A DNA stretch of 64,000 nt from CALSPH01 sp041690035 (GTDB lineage: Bacteria; Bacteroidota; Bacteroidia; NS11-12g; UBA955): contig JBDNFC010000048.1 in NCBI GenBank assembly GCA_041690035.1, forward strand, positions 14,210-78,209. The letters run 5' to 3'. The notes under the pieces are model-generated. The model had not been told where the DNA came from and made no database searches. It saw nothing but the letters and a program-made list of their open reading frames with translations. The position numbers and the translations under genes are program-made. Positions 1 through 10,908 of the stretch are shown one piece after another. Numbering within the stretch: the stretch's first letter is position 1; the number at the start of each line of letters is the position of its first letter.

Positions 1-1
1 C

Positions 2-2389
2 AATGATGCATTTACCATTGCAGTGCCTATGCAAAAACCCGCAAGGCAATGGGATTTTTTTACCGAATTAAAATTTAATACAAGCAGCGCTAATTTTGTA
101 GATTTTTTTTTATTTGCAAACAAGTCTAATTTGTCGCTTTCTGATACTGCACTATTTTTGCGCATTGGAAACACAAGAGATGAGATATCAATCTACCAAA
201 AAATAGGGGTAAATACAACATTGCTTTATGATGGTATAGATGACAAGACAAATAAAAATAATAATGCCATTCAGCTAAATATGTGGCTCAAAAAGGATTC
301 CCTATTTTTAAAATACAGTCTTAATCCCAGCAACCCTTCTGCAGTTGAAAATTTTAGCGTTCTCATTGATAACAACAGATTTAATTTAGACAAGTCATTT
401 ACAGGATTTAATATCAAACAATCTACAGCAAGTTTTTTTGGCAAACATTTTTTTGATGATTTTTATGCAGGCCCAATAATCTTAGATACTATTGCTCCAA
501 GTCTTAAGAACATTATATTACGTGATAGCAATAAAGTAACTTTATTTTTCTCAGAAAATATTAAGCCTTCACTTTTAGAAAAATTAAACAACTACTTATT
601 AAGCCCTCAAATCATATCACCCACCAATGCTTTTACGCAAAGTGAAGACAGTGTTTTACTCACTTTTAATAATGCTTTTTTATCTGGTGACTCTCAAACT
701 TTGATTGTGGATAGCTTTGCAGATATAGCGGGCAATCTTATGATGGGGCAATCAATCAAGTTTTTGTATCGAAATATTGTTACACCTCAATTTAAAGACA
801 TAATTATTACAGAAATTTATAGCAAACCTTTAAATTCTGGCCTAAATGTAGAAGCATTAGAAATATATAATAGCACCAATAATTTTATAGATATAAGTGG
901 CTGCTCTCTTTCAGATCTTACCTCTTCTCAAACTTTTGCCAATTTTATTCTTAGTCCACGTACATATTATGTGCTATGCGATAACAATGACACCTCTTTT
1001 TTCGCTAATGACAATAAAATATGGGTAACAACCTTGCCAAGTCTTAATGATGATGATGATAGAATTGCAATTTCTGATAGAAGCAAACAAATAATATATA
1101 ACGTATATTATCAAAAATCTTGGCATGATGTGGGCAAAAGTGACGGTGGCTGGTCTTTAGAAATGATAGATAAAAATAAGGCTTGTGCTACATCAGAAAA
1201 TTTCAAAAGCTGCACAAATAGAGCTGGGCATACATTGGGTTTAGAAAATAGCAATTCAGGGTCTTTAATAGCGGTTGCCTTACCTAAATTAGTAGATTTT
1301 TATATAGAGAATTCAAAAACAATTCGACTTACTTGGCAGCATCCGCTTGATTTTTCTATTGCGGTAAATTTCAATCAATATACTTTATTCAATAATACTT
1401 TAGACAGTATCAAAATAAAACATGACAATCCTAATATTGTATATCTTTATTATAACAAGCAATTTAATACAATAAATAATGATTTTAAAATCAATGCTTT
1501 TGTAGCTTGTAATGGCAATATTTTTAACGAAATGAAATTTGTATTTGACATTCCAAAAACACCTGCTATTGGGCAGATTAAGTTTGCTGAAATTATGTTT
1601 AATGCTAAAACAGATTGCGCAGAATATATAGAATTTGACAATGTTTCAAACCAATTTTTGGACATTAAAAATATTTTTTTAGCATATCAATTATCAACTA
1701 CTTTTAGTCAAGAAAATATATGTGTAAATGGAGCTATATTGCAGCCAAATCAAAAATTGATTATTACTAATTCTATTTCCAACTTGTCTTTCTGTCATAA
1801 TTTATGTGAAAACACATTGTACCTTGAATATAAAAATTGGCAAACCTTAGATGATAATAATGCCCAAGTATGGTTAACCGATTTTAGAAACCGATTGATT
1901 GATAGCATAGTTTATGAAGAAGGGATGCACAGCATATTTATTTCAGATAATGATGGGGTTGCCTTAGAAAAATTTGATACTACACAAGCAGGTTGGCAAA
2001 AGACAGCATGGACTAGCATTGGACAAGCCAGAAATTATGCTACACCTGGCTGCGAAAATAAAATATTGCAAATTACAGATTTGAAAGAAGATTTTGCAGC
2101 AGTCAATCCATATTTTGTTACCAGCAGTGGTAATGAAGAGAAGGCCGTTATTGCCTATAATTTATCCTTGCCAAATTATAGCGTTAATATTTTTGTAACA
2201 GATAGGTTGGGCAATCTTGTAAAGCAAATTGCCAATAATGAACTTCTTTCTTTGGCAGGCAATATTTTTTGGGATGGAACAGATGCGGGCAATAAACTAG
2301 TGGCAGCAGGTATCTATTTTGTGCGCATAAGCGCAATTCATCCGAAAGGGAAAACCATAAACAAAACACTAGAAATCACAAAATTATAG
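2..2389 (+). CDS. Lamin-tail-domain surface protein, T9SS-like C-terminus (5' end cut by window)
   Basis: The reading frame is open to the left edge, so the start codon lies outside; the ATG at 23 is internal. Counting from that Met, two Ig-like segments (about 165-250 and 430-510) alternate with two lamin-tail domains (about 265-400 and 520-680), each opening with an ITEIYS/FAEIMF strand followed by an EALEIYN/EYIEFDN strand. Residues 700-788 form a FlgD-Ig/T9SS-type C-terminal module (WDGTDAGNKLVAAGIYFVRI), the usual signal for export through the type IX secretion system. Lamin-tail modules in bacteria are found on secreted adhesins and nucleases; no catalytic domain is visible here, so an adhesive or structural role on the cell surface is inferred. 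It converges on the PKD gene at 2420. Family confident, function not. Confidence 0.8.
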   Translation, partial: NDAFTIAVPMQKPARQWDFFTELKFNTSSANFVDFFLFANKSNLSLSDTALFLRIGNTRDEISIYQKIGVNTTLLYDGIDDKTNKNNNAIQLNMWLKKDSLFLKYSLNPSNPSAVENFSVLIDNNRFNLDKSFTGFNIKQSTASFFGKHFFDDFYAGPIILDTIAPSLKNIILRDSNKVTLFFSENIKPSLLEKLNNYLLSPQIISPTNAFTQSEDSVLLTFNNAFLSGDSQTLIVDSFADIAGNLMMGQSIKFLYRNIVTPQFKDIIITEIYSKPLNSGLNVEALEIYNSTNNFIDISGCSLSDLTSSQTFANFILSPRTYYVLCDNNDTSFFANDNKIWVTTLPSLNDDDDRIAISDRSKQIIYNVYYQKSWHDVGKSDGGWSLEMIDKNKACATSENFKSCTNRAGHTLGLENSNSGSLIAVALPKLVDFYIENSKTIRLTWQHPLDFSIAVNFNQYTLFNNTLDSIKIKHDNPNIVYLYYNKQFNTINNDFKINAFVACNGNIFNEMKFVFDIPKTPAIGQIKFAEIMFNAKTDCAEYIEFDNVSNQFLDIKNIFLAYQLSTTFSQENICVNGAILQPNQKLIITNSISNLSFCHNLCENTLYLEYKNWQTLDDNNAQVWLTDFRNRLIDSIVYEEGMHSIFISDNDGVALEKFDTTQAGWQKTAWTSIGQARNYATPGCENKILQITDLKEDFAAVNPYFVTSSGNEEKAVIAYNLSLPNYSVNIFVTDRLGNLVKQIANNELLSLAGNIFWDGTDAGNKLVAAGIYFVRISAIHPKGKTINKTLEITKL

Positions 2390-2419
2390 CTCTTATTGCA
2401 AATCTAGTTTGGAAATACA

Positions 2420-5400
2420 TTATTTAAGTAGCGTGAAATCTCCTTTTAGAAAATAGGCCCTATCATCAGCACCCAAAGCATAAATTATATACATATAAAC
2501 GCCTTGCATACAATCACTTCCTAAATATTTGCCGTCCCATCCTGCAAGGCAGTCTGTTGTTTCAAAGAGTTTTTCTCCCCAGCGATTATAAATCATAAGT
2601 TTATAGTTTGAAATAAATGTTCCCTTTGGTGCAAAAACTTCGTTAATTCCATTATTGTCGGGAGTAAACGCGTTAGGAATAAATAGTGTAGAAGTGGGTT
2701 TTACTGTTGCATGATTGCTTATGCTTTGCACATTCCATCTTCGACTATCTACAGGCTGATTTCTAAAAGCTGTAACCCGATATGTATATTCAGGCATGCA
2801 TGTTAAAGGTACTCTTTGATCCAAGAAAAGGGTGTCTTTGGTTTGTCCAATTTGCTCAAATATTCCCTCAGCATTTTGTCGTTCCACAGTATAATGCTCT
2901 ATGCCTTCTTTCCACTCTTTATAGGCGGTCCAACTTAAAAGTGGCCTGTGTGAAACAACGTCAAAAGTCGTTTTTAATAAAATGGTTTTTGCAACATTAC
3001 TTTTGGGTGAAACCATATCGCAAGTATCTTTTGCCTGCACAAAATATTGATAAGAAACATCATTTACTTTGGTTTTAAAATCCTCAAAAAACAGCTGATT
3101 ATCAACACCAGATTCTAAATTGAAAAGATTGATGAATTGATTATTTCTAGTTATTTCATAAGATTTTATGGGGGTGATAGTTACATTGCTTTTAAGCCAC
3201 TCTAGTCTTGTAAATTGATTATTTTCTACTGTTGCCCTCCAATTTTCTGCCAAGCTTGGCAACAATGTCCAAATAGGCCTAACGTGGCATGTATCGCTCC
3301 AGCTAGACTCACTATTTCCAATCAGCTCTTTTGCTTTTACTTTATAAATAAAAGTCATTTTACAAAAAATATTGGTATCGGTATAATTTAAAATATCACC
3401 ATTTACTTCACCAATTTTTATAAACCCTTTTTCATTCTTAAATTCATCTCTATATATTTCATATTTATCCACTTTCCAGCCTGTATACGAATTCCAGTTT
3501 ACTAACGCAGCATTCTCTATTGCTTTACCTTTTATATCTATTGTGCAGTGGGTTATTAAACTATCTAGCGGCTGTTCTAGCTCACAGGCATTCATATTAC
3601 CTACTTTAAAACAATATACATTGCTCAAAGTGTTCAAATTGTTTTTAGAAACCAAGGTGTCATTGTAATTATAAAAAGTGCCCCATAATTGCATAGGATT
3701 AGTATTGGGATTATAAATTGTATATTTAAAGAAATCAGGATTTTTAGCCCTAGAATACTTAATATCTATAGTGTAATCATCTGCTACAGAAGCATAATAA
3801 AACATAGGTTTTTCTGCTGGTTTTCTATCTCCTATTAGTAATTTATCTGTTTGTTTTAAAGTATCAGTGCAGCCAAGGTTGTCAATTACTACAAGTTGAT
3901 AATCAAATCTTCCAATAGTATCTAGTTTTACAATAATATTTTTTTGTTCATAATGTTTATTTAAAATTTGCCACTCATATTTTTTTACCCCTGCTTCACT
4001 TTTGGCATCACCAAAAAATTGGAGGGTGTCACCAACACAAGCATTCATTTTATATTTTTGATGTATGGCTTTTAGCAGCGGCACTTTAATCTCTTTGCTT
4101 GCACTATCAGCGCAGCCATTTTCAGTGTTAACTATTAGTTTAATAGTTTGCTTTCCTGATAACACGGGTTTGTAAAGAGGATTTTTTTCATTAGATTTTT
4201 GCTGATTATTTAGGGTCCATTCATACTTCAATGTTTGCCCATCGCTTATAACCGTAGTGTCTTTTAGCATTGTTTGGTTTCCAAAACATATAAAATCTGT
4301 GGTGATAGCTGTTTTTGGGTAATCGTATGCAAAAATGGTATCTATAGAAGGCATAACATATTGACAGCCAGATGTATCAGAAAGAATTACTACAGGGATA
4401 TATTTTCCAGGGCGCGAATAGCTTTTAATAGGGTTTCTGTTGATAGAATCAGTAACACCATCTCCTAAATCCCATTTAAAAAAATTTGCATCTAATTTTT
4501 TGAGTTCAAAATTCACTTCCACAGGCACACAAGCCCTACTTCTTGGAAAATTGAATGTTCCAATAGGCCCTTTTACCTCTATCAAATTTTCTTTAATTGC
4601 CTCATCTTTGCAATCGTTCTGATCTTTTATTATTAATTTAACTCGATAAAATCCTGGGTAAACATAGGTTTTTTCTGGATGTTCTTTATCAGAAGTGCTA
4701 CCATCGCCAAAATCCCAAAAATATGTATTTATTGCTTCGGGAATGGGAAAACTTTTATTGGTATATTTTACTAAAAATGGGGGACAAGTGCCTACTGTTT
4801 TATCTACTGTAAAATTTGTGTAGGTTTTGGGTGTATCTATAAATATTTTTTCAGTTACTTTATATTTACATCCATCTATTGTGGTGGCTTCAAACCTAAC
4901 GTAATGTATACCTGGCGTCTTAAATTTTTCTATAGCAGTAATGTCTCCTGCATTAGTTATTTGGTCATCATAATACCAACGTATGCTGTTTTGCAAAATG
5001 CCGCTACCCCTAAAGTTTGCTACCACAAAAGGATAATGACAATCGGGTGATTTTCTTAGAATTATACTTGGCACTATGCCATAATCTTCTAATAAAAATG
5101 ATTGAACAATATCGCAAGTATTTGGCTGTAGTTTATGAAACTGTAAATAATAATACCCATTTCTTACCTCTAAATTTTTTGGCTCTATTTGGATGGTTTT
5201 ATTTGTTTGCCAAAAAGTATCTATACCACTCACCCAAAAGCGAATGGACTTATCTGTATTGGTAAAAAATGAATCTGTAAGCTCAATTTTAATCGCAGTA
5301 CATTTGTTCAAACTTATTAGCCCTGGTGCTGTTTTGCTCTCTGTTACTATAACTATGCTATCGTTTGATGCATAAGGACAGTTAAAAGTGTTATAGCTAA

Positions 5401-7695
5401 TTTGGCTTAGAATAAATTTTCCTGTATCGTTAATTTTATAATTATAAGTATTGTTTAAATAGCCCTTTTTATCTAAAAATTCAGTGTTTACAAGTTTACC
5501 ATTTAAGTACCATTCAATTTTTTTTGTAGCAAAAAAACTACTATCATCAATAGTACAAGCAATAGCCCTAGGTAAACATTTTTGATATTGATTGTATTTT
5601 GACTTCGGATACAATTTATATGGTACTTCTATTGATAAACCGGTTTCAGCCGAACAGTTCATGGTATCATTATGCGCAATCATAGAAAATTTATTTGAGC
5701 CTTCTTTTAATTTGTATGGTTTTACCTCATTAAAAGTTTCAGATAAATCTGGATAGATAATTTTGTACCGCATCACATTTTTTAACGTGGCAAATAATGT
5801 AACAGTAGGCAAATAATCACAAATTATAGAATCTAATAGCTGCAACTTAGGAAAAAATTCTTTCACAAACACCATTTTATTTAATGTTAATGTTTCTAAG
5901 CAGCCATTATGAGTGTAATTTAAAGTGGCCTTATTCCATCCTGAATTTGAGCCCACTATGCTTTTAACTAAATCTACATCGCTATCTGCTACATATGACC
6001 CTAATTGCCATCTTTTTACAATATTGTTAACTCCATAACTTGGTGTAGAATCTGTTATTTTAGTCGCTTCTCCGGGGCATATATAATTTGGTTGTAAAGA
6101 AAAACTTTTTGGTTTAAATTTCATACCAGCATATAAATCAAAGGTTTGTTCTGCAACACAATTATTGGAATTTACAATTTTGTATTTTAATTTTATAAGA
6201 CCAGTGTCGACCATAACAAACCTTGTGTTTTCAAAAGTCGGAATTTTTCCACTATCTGCAGGCAACTTGCCATATTGCCAAACATATTTTATTATAGGTA
6301 ATTTGGAAGTAGATTTATCTTCAAAAGATTTTATAGAGGGAATACAGTTTTGTTTATTTAATTCATCTCCTATCTTTATCGTTGGACTTTCATAAACTAT
6401 CTTAGGTCCAGTAAGCACTGCAGTGCAGCCCAAAGCATTTGTTACTTTTACCGAAGAATTAAACGTGCCCATTCCTGTAATAAAAAAAGACCCCTGAATA
6501 CCTGAATATTTTCTATCTGCAATAATCCATTCGTAATTTCGAAATGCGGTACTGTCTATTTTAAATGTTCCTGAACCTGCAGCACAAAAAACAGTATCTT
6601 TAATGTAAATTTTTCCGCTTGGTGGTTGTAAAATTTGAATAAATTGCTCTTTTTCTATTGTTTCCTTGCAATTTGCAAACTTTACTGTTAGTTTTACACT
6701 ATATAAACCATCGGAATTATATTTGTGTAGAGGTGCCATATCATAGGAAATATTTTCATCTCCAAACTCCCAGAAATAAGTGGCTCCACTAAATTTTGGA
6801 AAACTTGTATTTAAAAATTGAAACGGTTTATTTTGGCATACTTTCGGATTGCCAATTACATCAAAATCAACGCTCAAGGGGTTAATTTTAACATAATTTG
6901 CTTGTTTAGCAAATGCTTTACAACCCAAAGCGTCTGTTACTGTTAGGCTTATAGTGTAATTTCCAAACTTTTGATATATTTGGTTTGGTTTTTCTAATGC
7001 GCTCGCGTTCCCATCTCCAAAATCCCAAGAATAATTATAGGGAGCAGTACCATCCTTAACTGTTGGGTTAAAAATAACATTGTGCGGAGCTTGGCATGAT
7101 TCAGTGTTTACGGCATCAAAACTAGCCTTGGGGCCATCAGATACATTAACAAAATCTTTTATTGATTTAAAATTTGTACATCCATTATTGTCTGTAACAA
7201 CGAGGGTGATGGCAAATTTACCCGGTGTTTCATAACTATTGGTTGGGTGCTGTGTTTTTGACGATTTTGCATTTGCAAAATCCCACTCCCACTTATTTAT
7301 TGTGCCACTGCCTTTTATGGATGCATCTTTAAAACTGACATCATTATTTATGCAAATTGTTCCTTTTGTGGCCAATGTAAAATCTGCTTTGGGATTACTA
7401 AATACTTTAAAAATTTGTGAAACAGTATCCCAGTTTAGATTGGCATCATATACCTTTAATTTGATAATATATTCGCCAGGATTGGTATATATAAGCGTGG
7501 GATTTGCTAAAACAGATGTGTTTCCATTTCCAAAATCCCACTCCCAACGCACAATACCTCCCCTACTTTGGTCGGTTATTTTAACGTCTAAAGGAACGCA
7601 ACCCTGCGTTTTATTGGCAGCAAATATTGCTATTTGGGCAAATGTAGCGTTGTTTAAAAAAAGGGAAACTAATAAATAAGTAATTTTTTTATCAT
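2420..7695 (-). CDS. Giant PKD-repeat protein with T9SS type B sorting domain; start frameshifted
   Basis: Secreted surface protein of about 1,758 residues. At least eight PKD-like repeats are visible (WDFGNG, WDFGDG, WEFGDE, WDFGDG, WDLGDG cores, each ending near VTDxxGC), followed by fibronectin-like segments and a textbook type B / gliding-motility C-terminal domain (PNAFTPDNNGINEVF, YNRWGEKLFE, WDGKY, GVYMYII, KGDFTLLK). The uninterrupted frame has only a GTG (7552) as conventional start, but upstream codons continue the frame and encode a clear signal peptide (TYLLVSLFLNNATFAQ) and the first PKD strand. The natural start is ATG 7693-7695, which is one base out of frame because the following A-run has 7 rather than 8 A residues. 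A promoter at 7722-7750 fits that ATG. Either a sequencing error, a real frameshift or a phase-variable tract. Confidence 0.85.
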
Positions 7696-7721
7696 AAAAA
7701 TTAATCTTGATTATATAAGTT

Positions 7722-7750
7722 CAAATATAATAAAAAAATGGTAAAAACAA
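7722..7750 (-). promoter_or_regulatory. Bacteroidota-type promoter for the PKD protein gene
   Basis: On the minus strand TTG (7750-7748), an 18-nt spacer and TATATTTG (7729-7722) match the TTG / TAnnTTTG consensus. It would start transcription near 7715, about 20 nt before the ATG at 7695, which supports that ATG as the intended start. Confidence 0.55.
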
Positions 7751-7779
7751 AAAAAACGATTTTTTATACATCTAATTAG

Positions 7780-7851
7780 TAGCCGCGCTAGGAATCGAAC
7801 CTAGATCAAATGTTTAGGAAACATCTATTCTATCCATTGAACTACGCAGCC
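7780..7851 (-). tRNA. tRNA-Arg(CCT)
   Basis: The minus strand folds as a complete cloverleaf: 7-bp acceptor (GGCTGCG with CGCGGCT, including G-U pairs), D-arm GTTC/GAAT, anticodon stem GATGT/ACATT with loop TTCCTAA, and T-arm CTAGG/CCTAG with loop TTCGATT. The anticodon is CCT, reading AGG (Arg). CCA is not encoded. It points the same way as the downstream PKD gene but that gene has its own promoter. Confidence 0.95.
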
Positions 7852-8149
7852 AAAAAAGCGTCTGCAATGATACTAAAATTAGTTGAATATATAAACCTGC
7901 ATTGTTTAAAAGCAACCTGCGAAATTTAAAATAAACTGCAAACACATACATTTTATAAATATTACATCTCAGAATACAATGCTATCCCTTTTACAAAACT
8001 TAATGAAAACACTTAGGGTTTTATATATGCGCTCTAAATTAATCATTCTTATATTAATGTTATATAAAAAAATATTCGTCTTCTTAATCTGCCTAAAAAT
8101 TTGTTTCTGCTATTTTATGCTTAAAAATATCTAATTTTGCACATAAATA
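7852..8149. other. Intergenic region ahead of the purK operon
   Basis: AT-rich, no convincing gene. A -7 box TAATTTTG lies at 8132-8139, just before the purK start; a good -33 TTG at the right distance is not seen. A 43-codon hydrophobic ORF at 8003-8134 overlaps that box and is probably chance. Confidence 0.5.
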
Positions 8150-9313
8150 GTGAACCAATTACCTACTCATATAACTATCGGTATTATTGGCGGTGGCCAA
8201 TTGGGCAAAATGCTCATAGAAGCCAATTTGGCTTGGAACATACGCTACCATGTATTGAGTGATGATGAAGATTGTCCGGCAGCGCATTTGGCACATAAAA
8301 TAATTGTAGGCTCCCTTTTAGATGAAGAAAAGATAAGACAATTGGCCGCAGAGGTAGATATACTTACCTATGAAATAGAGCATGTACACGCACCCGTATT
8401 ATTGGCGCTAGAGAAAGAAGGGAAAGAAGTAGTTCCAAGCCCAGCTGCACTGCAAATAATTCAAAATAAACACTTACAGAAAAATTTTTATGTGGAGCAT
8501 CACATCGCTACATTGCCCTATGCATTTATAGCAGAAAAAAGCGATTGGGAAGACGGCATTGCTAAAATAGATGGCGATATGCTGGTAATAAAAAGCAGTA
8601 CAGGGGGATACGATGGAAAAGGAGTAACCATTTGCAAGAGACAAGAAATAATTGATAAAAAATATCCGTTTAAGACAGCCTGTATTGTAGAACAATATTT
8701 ACCAAATGCAAAAGAAATAGCCATAATGGTGGCCTGCGACCGCTTGGGTAACACAAAACTTTTTCCAGCAGTTGAAATGTTTTTTAATCCCCACAGCAAC
8801 TTGGTAGAATTTTTATTTTCTCCCACAAATTTTTCAAAAGAAATCATAACTAAAGCAGAAAATATTGCGATACAAGTAGCCACTGCATTTAATTCTCCAG
8901 GTCTCTTTGCAGTAGAATTGTTTATAGACACCCAAAATAATATATGGGTTAATGAAACCGCACCACGACCACATAATAGCGCGCACCATTCTATAGAGGC
9001 TTGTTACACATCGCAGTTTGAGCAACTTAATAGAATACTCTTAGGTCTACCATTGGGCGCTACAGATTTAATAAAGCATGGAGCAATGATAAATTTAACC
9101 GGACCTTTAAATTTTGAAGGGCCATATCAATTGCTTAATATTGAAAAAATATTAGCAGTATCAAATGTTTATGTGCATTTATATAATAAAGCCATCAGCA
9201 AGCCAAACAGAAAACTAGGGCACATCACCCTTTTGGCAAATAACATGGATGAATTGATAGCTAAAGCCGAATTAATAAAATCTTACATTAAAATAACATC
9301 AAGAAATGAATAA
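8150..9313 (+). CDS. purK: N5-carboxyaminoimidazole ribonucleotide synthase
   Basis: ATP-grasp enzyme that carboxylates AIR with bicarbonate to N5-CAIR in de novo purine synthesis; cytoplasmic. The N-terminal nucleotide-binding loop IIGGGQLGKM, the ATP-grasp core with SSTGGYDGKGV near residue 145, and the C-terminal metal-binding signature NETAPRPHNSAHH identify PurK. At 387 aa it is the normal length. The start is GTG at 8150, directly after a TAATTTTG promoter box. Its last 8 bases overlap purE, which catalyses the next step, so the two are translationally linked. Confidence 0.96.
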   Translation: MNQLPTHITIGIIGGGQLGKMLIEANLAWNIRYHVLSDDEDCPAAHLAHKIIVGSLLDEEKIRQLAAEVDILTYEIEHVHAPVLLALEKEGKEVVPSPAALQIIQNKHLQKNFYVEHHIATLPYAFIAEKSDWEDGIAKIDGDMLVIKSSTGGYDGKGVTICKRQEIIDKKYPFKTACIVEQYLPNAKEIAIMVACDRLGNTKLFPAVEMFFNPHSNLVEFLFSPTNFSKEIITKAENIAIQVATAFNSPGLFAVELFIDTQNNIWVNETAPRPHNSAHHSIEACYTSQFEQLNRILLGLPLGATDLIKHGAMINLTGPLNFEGPYQLLNIEKILAVSNVYVHLYNKAISKPNRKLGHITLLANNMDELIAKAELIKSYIKITSRNE

Positions 9314-9809
9314 AATAGCCATAGTTATGGGTTCCGATAGTGATTTGCCAATCATGCAAGAAGCAGCCATATTTTTAGAAACAATAAATGTTTCCTATTA
9401 CATCAGTATAGTTTCTGCCCATAGAACGCCTAATGCCTTAGTAGACTTTGCTAATAACGCTGCAAAAAATGGGGTAGAAATTATTATTGCTGGTGCTGGT
9501 GGAGCAGCACATTTACCTGGCATGATTGCTGCTCATACCCATCTACCTGTTATAGGAGTACCAATAAAATCAAGTAACATGAGCGGTTTAGACAGTTTAT
9601 ACAGCATTGTACAAATGCCCCCTGGAGTACCTGTAGCATGTATGGCTATCAATGGGGCTAAAAATGCAGCAATCTTTGCTAGCAGCATTTTGGCATTGAC
9701 AGATCAAGGTACTAAAAACATGCTTATTGAATTTAAAAAAAGTATGGAGCAAGAGGTTTTAGCCAAGGCAGAAAAACTAATTAAAAACGGTTTTAAAAAT
9801 TATTCATAA
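9306..9809 (+). CDS. purE: N5-CAIR mutase (class I PurE)
   Basis: Converts N5-CAIR to CAIR, the step after PurK. The substrate-binding motif GSDSDLPIM, the SAHRTP loop and GAGGAAHLPGM are all present, and the presence of purK next door marks it as the class I mutase rather than AIR carboxylase. 167 aa, full length. Second gene of the purK-purE-folK-wbqC unit. Confidence 0.97.
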   Translation: MNKIAIVMGSDSDLPIMQEAAIFLETINVSYYISIVSAHRTPNALVDFANNAAKNGVEIIIAGAGGAAHLPGMIAAHTHLPVIGVPIKSSNMSGLDSLYSIVQMPPGVPVACMAINGAKNAAIFASSILALTDQGTKNMLIEFKKSMEQEVLAKAEKLIKNGFKNYS

Positions 9810-9812
9810 ATA

Positions 9813-10301
9813 TTGAATAACATACTTTTAAGCCTTGGAAGTAATATTGGCGATAGGGCTATTTACATAAAAATGGCCATATCCTATATTAATAAACAAG
9901 TTGGCAAAATTACAGCCACTGCACCTATTTATGAAACATCTGCTTGGGGAAATACTGAGCAAGCCCCTTTTTTAAACACCTGTATAATAGTAAAAACTGT
10001 GTTGAGTCCCTTATTGGTATTTGAAAAAATAAAACAAATCGAAAAAATATTGCAGCGAAAAAATAGCCTTCACTGGGGCCCAAGAGAAATTGATATTGAT
10101 ATTATTTTTTATAAACAACTTGTTATTAGCACTGTAAAACTTACTATACCACATGCAAATGCACACCTAAGAAATTTTGTGCTTTTGCCTTCAAAAAATA
10201 TTGCCGCAGGATGGATTCATCCACAGCTTAAAAAAACTATTGGACAACTCTATGCGCAAAGCAAAGACCCTCTAAAAGTGTCGTTATGGAAAAAAGTGTA
10301 G
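9813..10301 (+). CDS. folK: 2-amino-4-hydroxy-6-hydroxymethyldihydropteridine pyrophosphokinase
   Basis: HPPK of folate synthesis: transfers pyrophosphate from ATP to 6-hydroxymethyl-7,8-dihydropterin. LGSNIGDR at the N-terminus, the WGPREIDIDII metal/ATP signature and HANAHLRNFVLLP near the C-terminus are typical. 162 aa. The start is TTG at 9813, three bases after the purE stop. The 3' end overlaps the WbqC-family gene by 16 bases. Confidence 0.93.
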   Translation: MNNILLSLGSNIGDRAIYIKMAISYINKQVGKITATAPIYETSAWGNTEQAPFLNTCIIVKTVLSPLLVFEKIKQIEKILQRKNSLHWGPREIDIDIIFYKQLVISTVKLTIPHANAHLRNFVLLPSKNIAAGWIHPQLKKTIGQLYAQSKDPLKVSLWKKV

Positions 10302-10855
10302 TTTTTCCACTTTATTTTTTGCCAAGCTTTAATTATGTTCAATTGCTTTCAAAATATAACAGCGTTTATATCAATATTAATGAGCCTTTTGTAAAACAGA
10401 GTTATAGAAATAGGTTTGAAATAATGGGCAGCAATAAGCGCGAAATTCTTTCCATTCCACTTCAAAAAGGAAAAACATTGCTTAAAACCAAAGATGTAAG
10501 AATTAGTTATGACGAAAATTGGCAAAAAAAACACTGGCAAGCCATTATTTCTGCATATAAAAATGCACCCTTTTTCGAATATTATGATTATCACTTGGCA
10601 CCACTTTTTATGGTGAAAGAAACATATTTGTGGGAGTATAATTATCAATTGCTATTAAAATGTTTGACACTATTGCACATTGATACTAAAATTATTTTTA
10701 TAGAAGATATCTTGCCAAATACCCACCAAATGATAGAAAATATTAACCCTTTGCACTATGAGCAAGTTTTTTCAGACAGGCTTGGTTTTATGCAAAATTT
10801 AAGTATTATTGATTGGCTTTTTAATCAAGGAAATGTTGCCCACAGTGTGTTATAA
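10286..10855 (+). CDS. WbqC family protein
   Basis: The N-terminal PSFNYVQLLSKYNSVYININ and the following YRNRFEIMGSN-x-REILSIPLQKG segment are the signature of the WbqC family, found in O-antigen clusters and widely as a stand-alone gene in Bacteroidota. Biochemical activity of the family is not firmly established. 189 aa, no signal peptide or membrane segment. Last gene of the purine/folate operon, overlapping folK, so co-translated; the context gives no metabolic hint. Confidence 0.8.
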   Translation: MEKSVVFPLYFLPSFNYVQLLSKYNSVYININEPFVKQSYRNRFEIMGSNKREILSIPLQKGKTLLKTKDVRISYDENWQKKHWQAIISAYKNAPFFEYYDYHLAPLFMVKETYLWEYNYQLLLKCLTLLHIDTKIIFIEDILPNTHQMIENINPLHYEQVFSDRLGFMQNLSIIDWLFNQGNVAHSVL

Positions 10856-10907
10856 ATAAATCAGGCTTATAAGAAATCAGGCTTAGATTTCGGCCTTAGC
10901 ACACTAT
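10846..10907. terminator. Possible bidirectional terminator between convergent genes
   Basis: AGTGTGTTA (about 10846-10854) pairs with TAGCACACT (about 10898-10906) and is followed by TTTT. The long loop holds a 12-nt direct repeat AAATCAGGCTTA at 10858-10869 and 10874-10885. Position between convergent genes fits termination; the large loop makes it uncertain. Confidence 0.35.
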
Positions 10908-10908
10908 T

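Noticed and set aside
7239..7679. 146-codon plus-strand ORF opposite the PKD gene
   Set aside because: Antisense to conserved PKD repeats and the signal peptide region; composition is that of a reversed repeat protein.
8003..8134. 43-aa hydrophobic ORF before purK
   Set aside because: Overlaps the purK -7 box, consists mostly of Ile/Leu/Lys as expected by chance in AT-rich DNA.
8518..8931. Minus-strand ORF of 137 codons inside purK
   Set aside because: Antisense to the ATP-grasp core of purK.
10858..10885. Two AAATCAGGCTTA copies as the start of a repeat array
   Set aside because: Only two copies, 16 bases apart, lying within a probable terminator loop.
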